DNA of 64,000 nucleotides from Austropuccinia psidii (lineage: Eukaryota; Basidiomycota; Pucciniomycetes; Pucciniales; Sphaerophragmiaceae): contig JALGQZ010000001.1 in the NCBI GenBank assembly GCA_023105745.1, positions 69,539,991-69,603,990 on the forward strand, in the 5' to 3' direction. Shown here piece after piece: positions 25,242-37,600 of this stretch. The notes beneath the pieces were generated by a model that had not been told where the DNA came from, made no database searches, and saw only the letters and a program-made list of their open reading frames with translations. Numbering within the stretch: position 1 is the stretch's first letter; every line of letters begins with the position of its first letter. Both the position numbers and the translations under genes were made by a program.

Positions 25242-25681
25242 ATGTTATCACCATCGCCGAAGCCGTATGTCGTATTGAAAGGGGATAGTGCCGTCTGGGA
25301 GGAAATTTCACTTTTAAATTCAACACGAATTCTAGTCACCTGTCAACGCCCATCCGTCGTGAAACTCAAAGAGAAACCTACGGTTGTGCGCCTGGTGGGC
25401 TGGTGGGCGGTATCGCAGGCCGTAAGGATGCAGCTAGGGTCGGAGAAGCGCCTGGATGTGGATGTAGTTGAATCAGCCTAGAGCAGATTTTTAGCTCACT
25501 TTATTTCACTGACCGAGAAATACAAGGAAGGCCAAAAGAAGGAAGTGCTTGTCTGATCGATGTTGCATGTCGGCTTTACTCCAAGGTAAACTGTGCAACG
25601 TACACAAGAGGGACCCGATGGGAATATATAATCACCCAGGATGGTTCATGGCTCCTCGTCGGACAAGCTGCTTCCTTTTAG
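25242..25681 (+). other. Possible non-retrotransposon coding segment, unidentified
   Basis: Two adjoining plus-strand open frames lie in the least AT-rich part of the window. The first, ATG at 25242 to a stop at 25479-25481 (79 aa), contains VVRLVGWWAVSQAVRM. The second is open from 25472 to the stop at 25679-25681 and contains IDVACRLYSKVNCATYTRG and EYIITQDGSWLLVGQAASF. The composition and lack of low complexity look like genuine protein rather than chance. I recognise no family. The two could be exons of one gene, but a convincing junction was not found. A decayed gene or a low-copy element is equally possible. Confidence 0.35.
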
Positions 25682-25952
25682 CGTACGTGGATGCAACAAA
25701 GAAGCGGTATGAGCAAGAAGGCGTTTTCTCATCACGCCAAGATCAGAAGTAAGCTTCTTGTGCAATTTGCTACAATTAACCTCCATCAACTCAAGAGGCG
25801 TCTTGATTGCTTCCCATTCGATTCTTTTCTCATCTCCAACATCTGTTTACAGCAAATCAAATCCACTTACCTCTACCGTGATCAATCTTAGCAAGAATAC
25901 CGCACAGTGCCCTACAATTTTGGCAAACTAGACCACATTTTTATTAACAGTA

Positions 25953-26319
25953 TCATTGCATTAATGCGTCCTGGCTCCTAAGCCACTGTACACAACACGG
26001 CACACCCTTGTAGAGACACAAGCTGAGAAGTAGGCGCAATGCACTTTTTGCTTCTTCCCAGTCGGTTTTTTCGGGATAGCCCAATCTTAGGAGCCTAGCT
26101 TGTTGACGATCCAGTCTCAATTTTTCAAGTTGATCACCGACAATATCCAGTGAAAAATGGATTGGGAAGACCGCTACCGCATTGACGCACTGAGTTGCAA
26201 CTGACAAGACACATAAATCCCTGAATTTCTCTTAACTTCCAGTTCTCATGAGGAGGCCCGTTCATCCGAAACGTCGACTGCAGGTGTGAAGGAAAGCCAA
26301 GTTGCGACGTCGCATCCAC
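25953..26319 (-). other. Possible minus-strand coding segment, unidentified
   Basis: A minus-strand frame (26207-25953) reads DQLEKLRLDRQQARLLRLGY, KTDWEEAKSALRLLLSLCLY and a C-terminus ending QWLRSQDALMQ before a stop. It is helix-rich and looks like a real protein end. A second minus frame just upstream (26319-26134) has FRMNGPPHENWKLREIQGFM. A CTTGTCAG acceptor-like site lies between the frames, so one intron could join them. Not recognised. It is convergent to the plus-strand open frames at 25.2-25.7 kb. No promoter or poly(A) site is evident beyond AATAAA-like sequences. Confidence 0.35.
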
Positions 26320-26357
26320 TTGGCTGAGCTCGGGGCGCTAAATGCTCTACCACACCT
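26282..26357. other. Compact nested inverted repeat (tRNA-like size)
   Basis: The outer arms AGGTGTG (26282-26288) and CACACCT (26351-26357) enclose a perfect GCCAAGT/ACTTGGC stem (26296-26302, 26318-26324) topped by the palindrome GCGACGTCGC (26304-26313). On the minus strand a GAGC/GCTC pair sits where a D stem would be. The 76-nt size and 7-bp outer stem recall a tRNA, but no T-arm consensus or anticodon arm fits. Confidence 0.3.
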
Positions 26358-26365
26358 CCAGGCTG

Positions 26366-26954
26366 TTAGAGTATAAGCATATAATTCAAAAGTTAACCTA
26401 ATATATATGCTTATACACAAAACATGCCAATTTGTAAATACTATATAAACCATAGCTTAGATCAAATCGAACTCCCCCCTTAGGGGAGTTTCTCTAAATA
26501 ATTGCTGCTGCTTATTGTAACACTCTCCTATTTCCTTATCACAGGCTCCCAGCAAATAGGAGCTTAATAAAATGGTACATCAGAATTGTTTATCCTGTTC
26601 CGCGTGAATTTTTTCCATGGACAGACCAATCCATCCCTATCCCTAGCCCGCTTTCAAAGCCGGGTTTTTTAGCCAACTTGTTTGCGCGGGCGATCGCATA
26701 CAGCATCTACCGGGATTGACCGAGACAAGGGGAATTCCCAATTCCCCCCTTTTTTTCCCTACATTTTCCCTGTCAATTTGTCTTTTTCCCATCCTCTTCT
26801 CCACAACATTTCATGGTTTTTGGCCTTATTTTTTTATGACTATTTTTTTCTCCACCATCTGCTCGAAGAACCTTTTTTTATCCTTCTTGAATCAATGTCT
26901 CTCTTTTTATCTTAATCATTTACTTAACAATGTTTTTTTTCAGTTTTTTTGAAT
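26366..26954. other. Non-coding stretch between unidentified segments
   Basis: No gene recognised. Notable items are a TATATAAA box near 26442, a CTCCCC/GGGGAG inverted repeat near 26470-26486, CTCCTATTT/AAATAGGAG arms at about 26525-26562 followed by AATAAA, and a homopolymer-rich region of C and T runs (26740-26990). The start TGTTAGAG at 26364 and a later TGGTACATCAGA resemble a copia LTR start and primer site, but no matching partner LTR exists in the window. Confidence 0.35.
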
Positions 26955-29900
26955 AGTTGTTTTTTCATCCAGGAATTTCCTCTTTCTTTTTTTTTGATAT
27001 TTGACTCAACCTCGTCAAAAACTTCTTTGTTACGTCTTCAGAAGCAGCATCTTGCCCTTCATCACCTAATGGAACTGAAAATACCATAAAAGCATCAATA
27101 GCTGAGCCCTCCAATAGCCACAAAAAACTCATGGGTATGGCTTTAGTTTCCAAGTTTTGATGATAGTTATGCTCAATTTAAAAGGGTAAATTTTTTTAAG
27201 CCTTTCAAAAGGAGGCATAAGTGAAATTGAACTGGAAGCAGAAAGGTCTTTACATTGAGACAGATAATCTTCAAGCTCTTCATTCTCTCGTTCATAACAT
27301 GGCTTTCTGGAAAGTTGTGTATGAAAAAATAAAAAAAATAGTATTTCTTACAATCTGTGTAGTTTCAATGATATTTTTCTCATATTCACCAGGGAAAAGG
27401 TTTCACAACCTGTATTCAAGTCCTTTAAACCTACTTAATTACAATAGTTTGGTTGGTCTAGGGGACTCAAACATAATCTCTGAATTATTCTTCCCAGTGA
27501 TATTGACTACTTCCAGATATTATCACAAGTATCCCAGAAAACTGCATTAGTCTCTTTTTTCTGAAAGCCAATTTTCCACTCTCTATGACTTAATGAAAAG
27601 ATCTCTAATTGATTTTGAAGCTTTTCCAAACTTTTTACTTTATATTTTTGGCAAACTGAGAAAGCTTAACTCTGAAATTGACTAGCATATACCTATCTCA
27701 TCAAGAATAAAATTTAATCCATCCTTTTAAGAACTGAATTTCAGTTTCTTTTCAGAAATATTCATGCAAAAGACCAAATTTCATGGCTTATCTAGCTTCA
27801 AAAGCACCAATTTCCATAATAAACTCAGGCCACCCTCCATTATGATAATTATTAATGTAATATATGGTAAATAATCTTTATACCTTAATGATTAAAAGAA
27901 AACAAGTTTTTCTCTTCAGGTAGCCAAGCAGGATTGTCTCTGATAAAAAACTTTTTCCATATCCTAGATTTTTATAATCTGATAAGAAAAAACTTTGATT
28001 AATGACAGATAATGCATCATTAAACAGTCTCATGGCCCAAGGAATTAAATTCTTGTTTCTCAGCCCTTGTGCAAACTCCCATAAAATAGTCTGCATTTCC
28101 CAGATAATCAATTTAGCAACACATTATGGTCCAAGCTCCCTTGCTTGTGGTAGAAATTCTATGGATACTTAATCTGACCCTAATGATCTGCACCCAATTT
28201 ATTAGCCTTGATGTGTATTTTATATATCCAAGTAGTCCACAAATACCTTGAAATATATTTTGAATATTCAAAGCACATAGTTTAGTTTTTTTCTCAAAAT
28301 TGATAATTTCCTTAAAAAAATATGAATCAGTTTTTTGAGTAATTAAATACCTATATTTATGATCAGTTTTTATTAGACAAAGAATTTCACCTGTGTTTTA
28401 TCCATAAGGTTAATAGCCAAAAGTTAACTTCATGAGGTGTTGGAAAAGAAAATATTTTAGCACCTCCTCATTAAAACCACATAAAAGAATGGAGAAATCC
28501 CTTTTTCAATTGTAATGTAAAAATACTGGGATTCTGAAAAATTTCTTGTCAAATATACACCAAAATTATTTTTATGAAAATTTTTGGCACTTGCCAGTAC
28601 TGTATTACTAGACAAATTTTTCCCAAAACCCATCCTGAATATCAGTATCAAGGTCTGAATTACTATTTTTACATAAACAATATCTAAGAGGGACAACAGA
28701 CAGTGAAAAGTGCTAGGGTACCCCAATTTCCAAGGACTCTGAGGAATAGCCAGCTTCAGAGATTAGAGACATTCCTTATAGCTACCTAATTGATCAACCA
28801 AGACATTTTTTACAATTTCCTACTAAGTATAAGTCAAATTAAATCATGATAAACATTGAAAATAATCTACCATTTTGACATTGCAAGGAAGTAATGAGAA
28901 ACTCTGACTCCAGTAACAAACTAAATTCTTGATTGTTTGGCTTGAAGAATATAAAAAAGGATTAATAAAAACCATTTTTAGACTAGCATTAATGTAATTA
29001 CCTTGGGAAACAAGCTGTTATATTACTACCATCCTGTACCACACAGGAAATGAAGTAACATTTCAAAAAATAATTGATATCACAATTATTTATAAATGGC
29101 TACTAAAGCTTCAAGACAAATTGAAAAAGTGGTAATTTCTAATTGAGTCCACAAAAATGACTATTACTTCGTAATCTAAATTAAAAGTTGAGCTTGCTGT
29201 AGATTTTTCATCATTCCATGTGAAAGACTGAATATTTAAAATGGAAAGAAAATACAACCTGTGGTTCAATTTTTAAAGAGATGTATAGCTTTGAGAAAAA
29301 AAATATTATTTTCAAATAGAAGATGATTTTATGTGGTCAATTAATTACTTTTTAGCTATTAATGGTTTGGTCTCCACATAGAATCACATAGTTAATTAAT
29401 CAAGATAGTTTTACATCACAACAGTTAATATTTTCATACATAAAGATAGTTTGATTAACTTCTGATCCACTGTATTCTTATTACACATATTCCTAACCTT
29501 CAATATCTTCAATAGGTTAAGACAGTATATCATCATTATAGTATTATCTATTAGCTTTAACAAAATCCTAAAGTGTTTTGAAATTTCCATTTATTACAAG
29601 AGAAAAGAAATTAAATAACAGCTCAATTTCCAATATTCTTCACTGGGGGGAATGTTTCAAAACCTGAATGCAGGTTTCTTACAACTACTAATGAACCGTA
29701 GCCAGATGGTGTAAGTAACCTGCTCACAATTTCTGAAAAATATCTCCCAGTGGTTGTAACTACAGTTTCCGTATCACTTATATCTAATCTAATCATGATT
29801 CTTTAAGCCTACAACTGATTTATCAAAAATACTTACTAATTTCAAGGCGTTGTTGTAGTACTAGGAAGTATTTTTGATGAATTATTCAAGTTTTTTCTGC

Positions 29901-31375
29901 AAATTCTTCAGTTTTATTAAAAAATTAGAATAATTTCTTATTTAATAGATAATGATTAATAGAAATATCTTGATATTATTTTGAAAAGAAATTTTATTAT
30001 TGGAAAATTCTCTACATTAATTCTGGTAGAAGATCACTTATAATTTTAATATTACTAGTATTTTTTAAAAAGGAAATATAATAATCAACCCATTGATGAT
30101 TTATCTTTCATTTCAATAATACTATCATGATATTTTAAGAAGAACAGGCACACTCATCTGGATTAATAGTAGTATATTCGAGAGTCTCATAGGGAAATAT
30201 TACAAAATGTATACTTATAGAATCATCAATTATCATTTACAAAGCTTAATGAACTTCCTCATACCTATTTCAGAGCCCTCAACAAATGTAAATATCATAG
30301 ATAAACAATTCTGACCAACTAATGCTAAAATTATCATCTTGCGAATTTGAACAAAATGGAGCTCAACATACAATATTTTTATCTTTTCATATTTCATTAA
30401 ATATGGATTAAATCATTTTGGTACACCTCACAATATGAAGTCATACTGGCTCACATCACTAAAATGGCAGAAAGCAAATATAATTTCCAGTTTTTTTCAG
30501 CCAATATATGAAGCAAATCATCTCATAGGTTGTCCTAGCTACCCAATTACTTACCAGGGAACACAACTCTAAATCTTCCTAATTCAATTAATTTACAACT
30601 TAAAAACATTAATAAATTTCTTGTCATTAAATGAATGAACTGGCACATTTATGTTTCATTTATGATTTTAAATAGTAAAATGTGGGAATGATTGAGCTAA
30701 CCATAAGGTTGATAATCAGGAAATTTTCAAATATCCCTTAATTCTTCAAAGAAAGAATGATGTAATTCTTGAAAAAATTCTGGATCCATTCTTAGAGACA
30801 AAATCATTTTCAGCTCATCATCTACCCATGAACTATTGGGTACATGATTGAACCAGAGTGAGAAAGTATTTCAGAATGAAAACAAAACCCTTTTTCATTA
30901 TACTAATTAGGAGAAACAGTTTTTCTATGGACACAATATTATTACTTATTTGACAAGAGGAGCTCCTCTTTCTCACTGAAGGGCTGCTGCTTAGAAAGAA
31001 AATACATCAATTTTCCAGATCCTCCAGAGACAAGATATATTGATATCTTGCTTTCCTTGAGGTCATAGAATAAGAAACTAACTGCTCTAGTCCTGATGCC
31101 TCATCAATTGTAAGATATTGTTGCAACCAAAACACCCTCATAAAATTTTTCTTATGTGATAGATAAATTTTATCTTATCAGTAAGCTTCACTAAAAATGA
31201 TGAATTTCGGAAATTTGGAGTGTGTGGAGGATTGGGAAAATACATTTTCCCAACAATTGCCGAATTCTAAGCTGGTTCATTTTGATTTTTTTCTTCTTCT
31301 TCTTATTTTCTCTTTTACCAATTCAATAAATTGAACAATCCCTCTTAGATTCTCTATTCCATACCTTTTGCTATC
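26955..31375 (-). pseudogene. Decayed minus-strand protein gene, unidentified
   Basis: Several minus-strand stretches read like ordinary protein in changing frames. Near 31130-31010 is IDEASGLEQLVSYSMTSRKA. Near 30865-30730 are SSWVDDELKMILSLRMDPEF and FQELHHSFFEELRDI. At 28726-28457 is a longer open stretch with IFRMGFGKNLSSNTVLASAK. Near 27300-27190 is ERENEELEDYLSQCKDLSAS. A final block at 27153-26965 has FLWLLEGSAIDAFMVFSVPL and ends in lysines. Stops and frameshifts separate them. Order and strand suggest one large gene of more than 4 kb, cut by element F at 31376 with its start beyond. I cannot name the family; a multi-intron host gene or an old DNA element are both possible. Confidence 0.45.
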
Positions 31376-33192
31376 TGGAAGATGTGACTATGAAACTGAG
31401 GATAATATTACTATTAATCAACAGTACTATGTCTGTTCTTATGAAATATAATAGTAAAATATTATTATAACCACAATTAAATAATTAAAGAATTATTTCT
31501 TTAATGTGTTAAACACTACTAGTGATTTTAACAGTGAGCAGTAATTGTCTACAAGAATCAATTACAAGAAGATTTTAATAATAAAATTATTTTAATATAT
31601 AATTATCTTTTGCAAGAATACTTATAAATATAATTCTTGAATAAAACTAATTTTTTAGAGAAAAACTTTAAGAATTAAAGATAAATCACTCACTAATATT
31701 CCAAAGAGCTTATTGAAAGATAAGATAGAGAGATTTGACATAGAATTGTGGATTTAATTGATCAAAACATATTTATAACAGTATTACAACAATAAATAGT
31801 TGCATTCTATGATTTCACGTCTTTCTGATTGATTCTGAAAGAATTAAAACACTTAAGAAGAGGTTTAACTAATACTTACTTGTTGGTAACAATGATTTAA
31901 ATGGATAATAAGATGATGATGATGTGGAAAAAAACAGCAAGAGGAGGCCTCTTTTAAGTCAACAACAGCTCACAGAGGCATGCAATGGAGAAAACTGAAA
32001 AAAAAAGTGAGTGAGAAAACAATAAACACTTTTGGATTATTGATTGCATCATCTGTTGTCATGTAAGATTATCATAATTACTTAATTGATGCTTTTGAGT
32101 GACTACCAACCCCAATATGGTTAAGAATGAAAGGAGTAACATCTGTAAATCTTCTTTTATTCCAAGATAATAATTGATTTCTCAAAGTTGTCAATGTTAT
32201 TGGAAATTTCATCACAGGTTTTAATTACTGTGAATTTTTGAAGATTCAGTGTTCCATGTAGAATAGTCAAAAAATGGACTGTAAGTAAAACATTTAGTTT
32301 TACTGGTAAAACTGTGATCATTGTTGGTTTTACAATAGATAATACAGTTCTCCATTGGTTCTGAAGACTTCAGAGAGATTTGTTAAGAATTGTATATTTA
32401 ATGAATTTTTGAAGTTTTTAACTCATTTCTATGTAGAATTGCAAATATTCATGTTTAACTGGTTGCTATGAGGTAAATCAATGGATACAAGTCCAAAAAG
32501 GGTTTTAATTACTATTTTGGGGTTTTTCCATGGAAAGTCATTAAGAATTGACATGGTTACAGGAGTCTAAGTAGCTCTTTACCTCCTTGGCACACCAAAA
32601 TAGCAGGTTATTTGCTATTTTCTTAAGATTTACTGTAGTTGTAACATGTTAACCAAGTTCCAAAAGTGTTTTAGTTTACTAGTTGGGGCAAGATAAGCCA
32701 TGGATTCAAGCTTTGGAGATTTCTACGCCTCTGAGGCCTCAGAAGTTGGGTACCCTAGCTCTCTTTGATGTCTTTTGTCCCCCTTGCTTGTTTTTTACTT
32801 CAAAATGGAAATTTAAGCTTCAAGTGAGATATCCACTATGGGTTTACCGAAAATCCATGTAAGAATACCATGATATGAAGTGCTCAAAACATGCATAACA
32901 CTATTCTTAGTGTATATGTAACATGGGATTTCTCACATTCCCATTATTTTGGTGTGAAAGTAAGAAAAACAAAACTTTTAATGGATCTTTTATGTGGTAT
33001 TGAAGTATTTTCCATATTACCACCTCAAATAGTTAATTTTAGCTTATTCACTCTATGGAGCTACCCTAGGTAAATTTTTGTGTAGAATCAAAATATGGTC
33101 TTTAGTCTATGGATTTACTTACTCAATAAAAAGTGATTCATCTTTTCTGAAATCAAAAATGATGAATTTTGGATATATGCATGACTTATGAG
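31376..33192 (-). repeat. Element F 3' LTR, main part
   Basis: The plus-strand text begins TGGAAGATGTGACTATGAAAC (one change from TGTAAGATG) and matches the 5' LTR copy at 62244-64000 throughout, including the GTAAGT donor-like site on the minus strand near 31880. Element E begins at 33193. The remaining 76 unique bp of the LTR resume after E at 42899. Confidence 0.9.
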
Positions 33193-34632
33193 TGTCAGGA
33201 TGAAACTATGAAAGAGTGGTAATGTAGGCTATTTACAACTCAAACTATGTTTGTGACACGGTAAAAATGCTTTAAAAGGTAATAAAGTTGATGATAAAGG
33301 ATTAAATTAGGATATTAAGGGCTTTACTATAGAGATATAGTGGTGGTGAGCACTGTTGAGATCCCTGGGTGCAGCTTTACCTGTTGGATTACAATAATAA
33401 AGACTACAATACTTTTTAATTTAAGAGTATACCTGATTATTAACCAAGAGTAAAACTGTTTTTGACAGTTTACTACGTAGTTTATTTAAGAGCAGGATGA
33501 GGAAAGGCTTTTGGCTGTGAAAAGCCCTCCTTTTATCCTGAAATTGAGGTGGAAAGGCTGCTAGACCTTTCCACGTAGAGGAAGTGAAGATTTTTTCACT
33601 CTCTATAACAGGCTTGTGGTTTTCAAACAGCCTGTATACCCTGTATTGGGCTCAGATGTGGTTTTGAAACCACATTTGGGCGGTTTTCACCAATACAGGG
33701 TGAAAATTTTCATCTGGGGACCTCACAGCCTGATTCTGACATGTATGACACGTAGAATGCTGTACAGAAACTGTATGAGACCCCAGTATTGACTGACATA
33801 TGAGGTATTGAAGTAAAAACATGCTTCTTTGTCTATTTGACACCTCATATTCATGGTTATGGGATATTATCCCATGGTAAGGCTGTATCTGACAGCAGGT
33901 GGGATTTTGACCTTAAAATGATCATAACTCTGTCAGCTTTTGAGATATCAAGCTCAAAGTTGGTTCATTGAATAGCTCTGTATGGGCTCTACACAATGGA
34001 ACCCAACTTGACATGGTTATCATTAAATATGACAAAGTTATCCCATGTACAAGTATTTTTGTACATTGGCGTGGTCTGGGAAAGAGCTGTATTAAGCTTG
34101 TTTGGCCAATAACTTCTGTTGTAGTTGAGCTATGAGGAAATGGATGGCACCATCAGATAGCCCTGATTGTGCTCTTTCCAAAAAGACCCCACTTTAGGTA
34201 TCTCACACTAAAACTGTAAAAGTTAGATGAGAGGTGAATGTTTTGTTCACCCTTATTTGGTCTGAATTTGACCATAACTCAAGTAATACTGGTGCTAGCT
34301 CAGTTTGGCTAGCACCATTAGATAGCCCTGGCTTAGAGCTTCATTTTGAATACCCATTTGATGGGGTTAAGCCTCTCCTTCTAGATTTTAGATGGGAGGT
34401 GAAAATTAAGGTTTATGCTCAGCAATAACTTTGAGCAGGAATAACTTTGTTATTTCTTGTCCTATGGTGATGGGACTTATATTTTGAGAAAGAGGTGAGT
34501 TTCCTTTTTCTTTTGATACCTTTTGAGCTAATTTGGCTCAGCTCCATGTTTTGGTGCGATTTTGGCTATACCATTGGTTTATGGTATTTTGGCTGTCATG
34601 CTTGTGCTCTGGTTTTGAGTCACAGGCTGACA
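33193..34632 (-). repeat. Element E 3' LTR
   Basis: 1440 bp, TGTCAGGATG to CAGGCTGACA in plus text. Rich in perfect inverted repeats, for example CAGGAT/ATCCTG with GGCTTTT/AAAAGCC inside (33493-33540), GTGGAAAGG/CCTTTCCAC (33549-33574), CAGGCT/AGCCTG (33609-33634) and a 12-bp stem at 33638-33649/33690-33701. The polypurine tract TTTTTTAGAGGGAGGGTA on the minus strand abuts at 34650-34633. Confidence 0.95.
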
Positions 34633-34656
34633 TACCCTCCCTCTAAAAAAGGCTCA

Positions 34657-37600
34657 TCATGGATGAGACTGTTCAGTCCTCCTAGAGGCTCTGAATCTCC
34701 TTAAATGAAGGTTCTCATCTGGTATGGCATCCTCTGCCAACCATTTGTCTTTGTCAGCTGTCTGGTTCTTGAATCTGACTAGATATTGTCTCTGATCCTT
34801 CCCATTAAGTCTGATTTTTCTGGCCCTGATGATTTTACTCACAGGTCCAGGAGAGTCTTCTACTTCCACTATTTCTGGTGGAGTGATGTTTTTCTTCCTG
34901 GAGGGGAATTTATCCTCCTCTGTTTGGAAGTATGGTTTGACCAGGCTTACTGGAAAGACTGGCTGTTTCCTAGAAAACTCCTCAGTGAGCTTGACCTCTA
35001 CTGCATTATTCCCTATCAACTTAATGATAGTGAAGGGCCCTACAAATGAGTCTCTCATTTTCTTGGGTCCTTTGAGATTGTTAAAGTTCAGCGTAGATAC
35101 TAACACCTGGTCCCCTTTTTTGAAGTCAGGTTCCATATGTGATTTGTCCCACCTTTGCTTGTTGTACTCTTTGGCCTCAGCTATGCATTTGGCAGCAGTA
35201 TCACAGGCTTTCTTCCACATATCATGGAAGTCTTTGGCTGTGGGGTGGATGGTCAGAAGATTTTTCTTCAAGTGATCCACAGGTAACAGGGGATTCCACC
35301 CTTTCTCTACCAGTGCAGGTGTTTTTCCTGTGGTAGAGTGCTGGCTTGTATTATAAGCCAGTTGGACTGCTGGTAAGAGGGTGACCCAATCATGGGTGTA
35401 TCCCTCATGGTCCTTGTATTCCATGCCATAGGCACAGAACCTCCTGAGGATGTCCTCCATTGTTTGGATCATCCTCTCAGCTAGGACATCTGTTTGTGGA
35501 TGGTAAGCTGTGGAAAAAGCAAGCTTGGTGCCAAGCATGTCATATAAATTGGTCCAAAATTCAGATGTGAATTTTGGGTCCCTGTCACTAATTATGATCT
35601 TAGGGACTCCACAGGTGGATATGATGTTATTCCAAAATAACAGAGCAGTGTACATGGCTGTGTCCTCTTTATGGCATGGTAGAAATCTCATGCTCTTGCT
35701 GAACCTATCAACTATGATTAAGCAGGAATTGTAGTTTTCTTTGCCTCCTGGGACAAGTCCTGTGACCCAGTCCATGTTGATGGTTTCCCATGGGTGTTTG
35801 GGTTCTTCTATGTGTTGAAGCAACCCATATTTCTTCCCATGTTTTCTATTTGCCTTTTGGCATCTTTCACAAGTGTTGATGTATTCACTCAACTCTTGCT
35901 CCCACTTGGGCCACCAAGCTGTGCTTGCTACCCTCTCTTTAGTCCTGTCCTCACTCATGTGTCCCATATAGGGGCAGTCATGGCATTCCTGAAGGATTAA
36001 AGAGATGTGGTCTCTGTCTATCACTGTGAGTGCACTGGTGTGCTTTTCTCTGTGATAAATCAGGCCATCTATAAGGAAGAATTTATTGTCCTTATAGGCC
36101 CTCAACCAGGGTTCCTCCAGCTGGGTTTCCAGTTCTGGGCTCCTGTATTTTTGTTGAAGGAGTTGAAGTAGTATGCTACACTGTTTGTGTTCAGCATAAG
36201 ATTTCAGTACTGCATTGAAAAATTCATTGTGCAGTTCTGAGGAACTTATTTCCAGTATGGGGGTTTCTGTCCCTTCTGAATCAGTGTTTCCACTGTCAAG
36301 GGTACCACTCCCTGGTGCCCATTCAGAGAATCTGAAGTTCTTCTTCCTATTTATTTCCATAAAATGGATAGGAATTTTTGCAGCAACTTCAGGGTCATAA
36401 GCTGTATTGCTTTTGACATTGTCCAGTGGCCATCTGCTAAGGCCATCTGCATTGGTATGGCTTTTACCTTCCTTGTATATGATGGTCATGTTCCCTCTAT
36501 ACTCCTGGATGGCTATTTGCCATCTCAGCATGTGTCTATTAGTAGTCTTCATGTTTAGTAAAGACTTCAAGGCTGTGCAGTCTGTGTAGACTTCAAAGAC
36601 TGCACCCTCCAAATAATAATGGAGTTTTTCTAGAGCCCAGACTAGACATAGAAATTCTGTCTGGGTTGCCCCATACCTGGCTTCTGAATCCTTCAGTTGC
36701 CTGGAGATGTAACATATTACACCTTCTCTTGGTTCACCATCCACAATTTGTCTTTGGTGAAGGGCTGCTCCCAAGCCTTGGCTGCATGCTGCATCTATAT
36801 ATAACTTGAATGGTAGTTCAAAGTCAGGCAAGATGAGCACAGGTGCATTTGTGAGTTCATATTTGATCCTCTCATATGCATCCCTCCTTTCCTTGGTTAT
36901 TTCAAAAACTACATCCTTTGAGCATAACTTGTATAAACTAATAGTTATGTGGGCAAAGCTTTTGATGTGGTTTCTATGGTAGCTAGCGAATCCAAGGAAA
37001 TATTGCATCTCTTTGATGTTCTTTGGTACTGGCTTTTGCAGTACTGCTGCTACTTTGTTCTGGTCAATTGCCAGACTAAGGCCTGAGACTTTGTGTCCTA
37101 GAGCTAGTAGCTCTTGTTGGCCAAAATTACACTTTTTAAGTGAAATTTTCAGATTGATGGGTGTCAATTTACTTAGCACTCTGTCTATGTATTGTACATG
37201 GTCTTCCCATGTCTCTGAGTATATAATGATATCATCAATATATACTACCATCCAGCCTTCCATTATTTCTTCTTGAAATATGGTGTCCATCATCCTTTGG
37301 AAGTGGGCTGGTGCATTCTTGATGCCAAATGGCATTCTGGTGTACTCATATATGCCCATATGGCATATTATTCTGAGCAACTTCATGGAGTTTGGTTTAA
37401 CTCCATTTTGGTGGAAACCTTTCATACAATCCATCTTGGTTATGTATTTGGCTTTGGCCAGCTTATCCAAGGCATGAGGTATCCTTGGTATAGGGTACCT
37501 GTCTGCTTTTGTGTAGTTATTCAGGGCTCTGAAGTCTCCACACAATCTAGACTTGCCATCATGCCAGGTGATCAGGACAGGAGTGGTGATTTCCACTATT

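Noticed and set aside
26282..26357. Minus-strand tRNA gene
   Set aside because: Outer stem and size fit, but there is no T-arm consensus or believable anticodon arm; kept only as an inverted repeat.
26364..26585. Copia-type LTR start (TGTTAGAG) with TATA box and a TGGTACATCAGA primer-like site
   Set aside because: No second copy, no CA end before the primer-like site, and the sequence after it is not a Gag leader.
32891..33073. Shared open frame in both F LTR copies (also 63757-63960)
   Set aside because: Present in both because the LTRs are copies; composition and lack of conserved codon pattern suggest chance.
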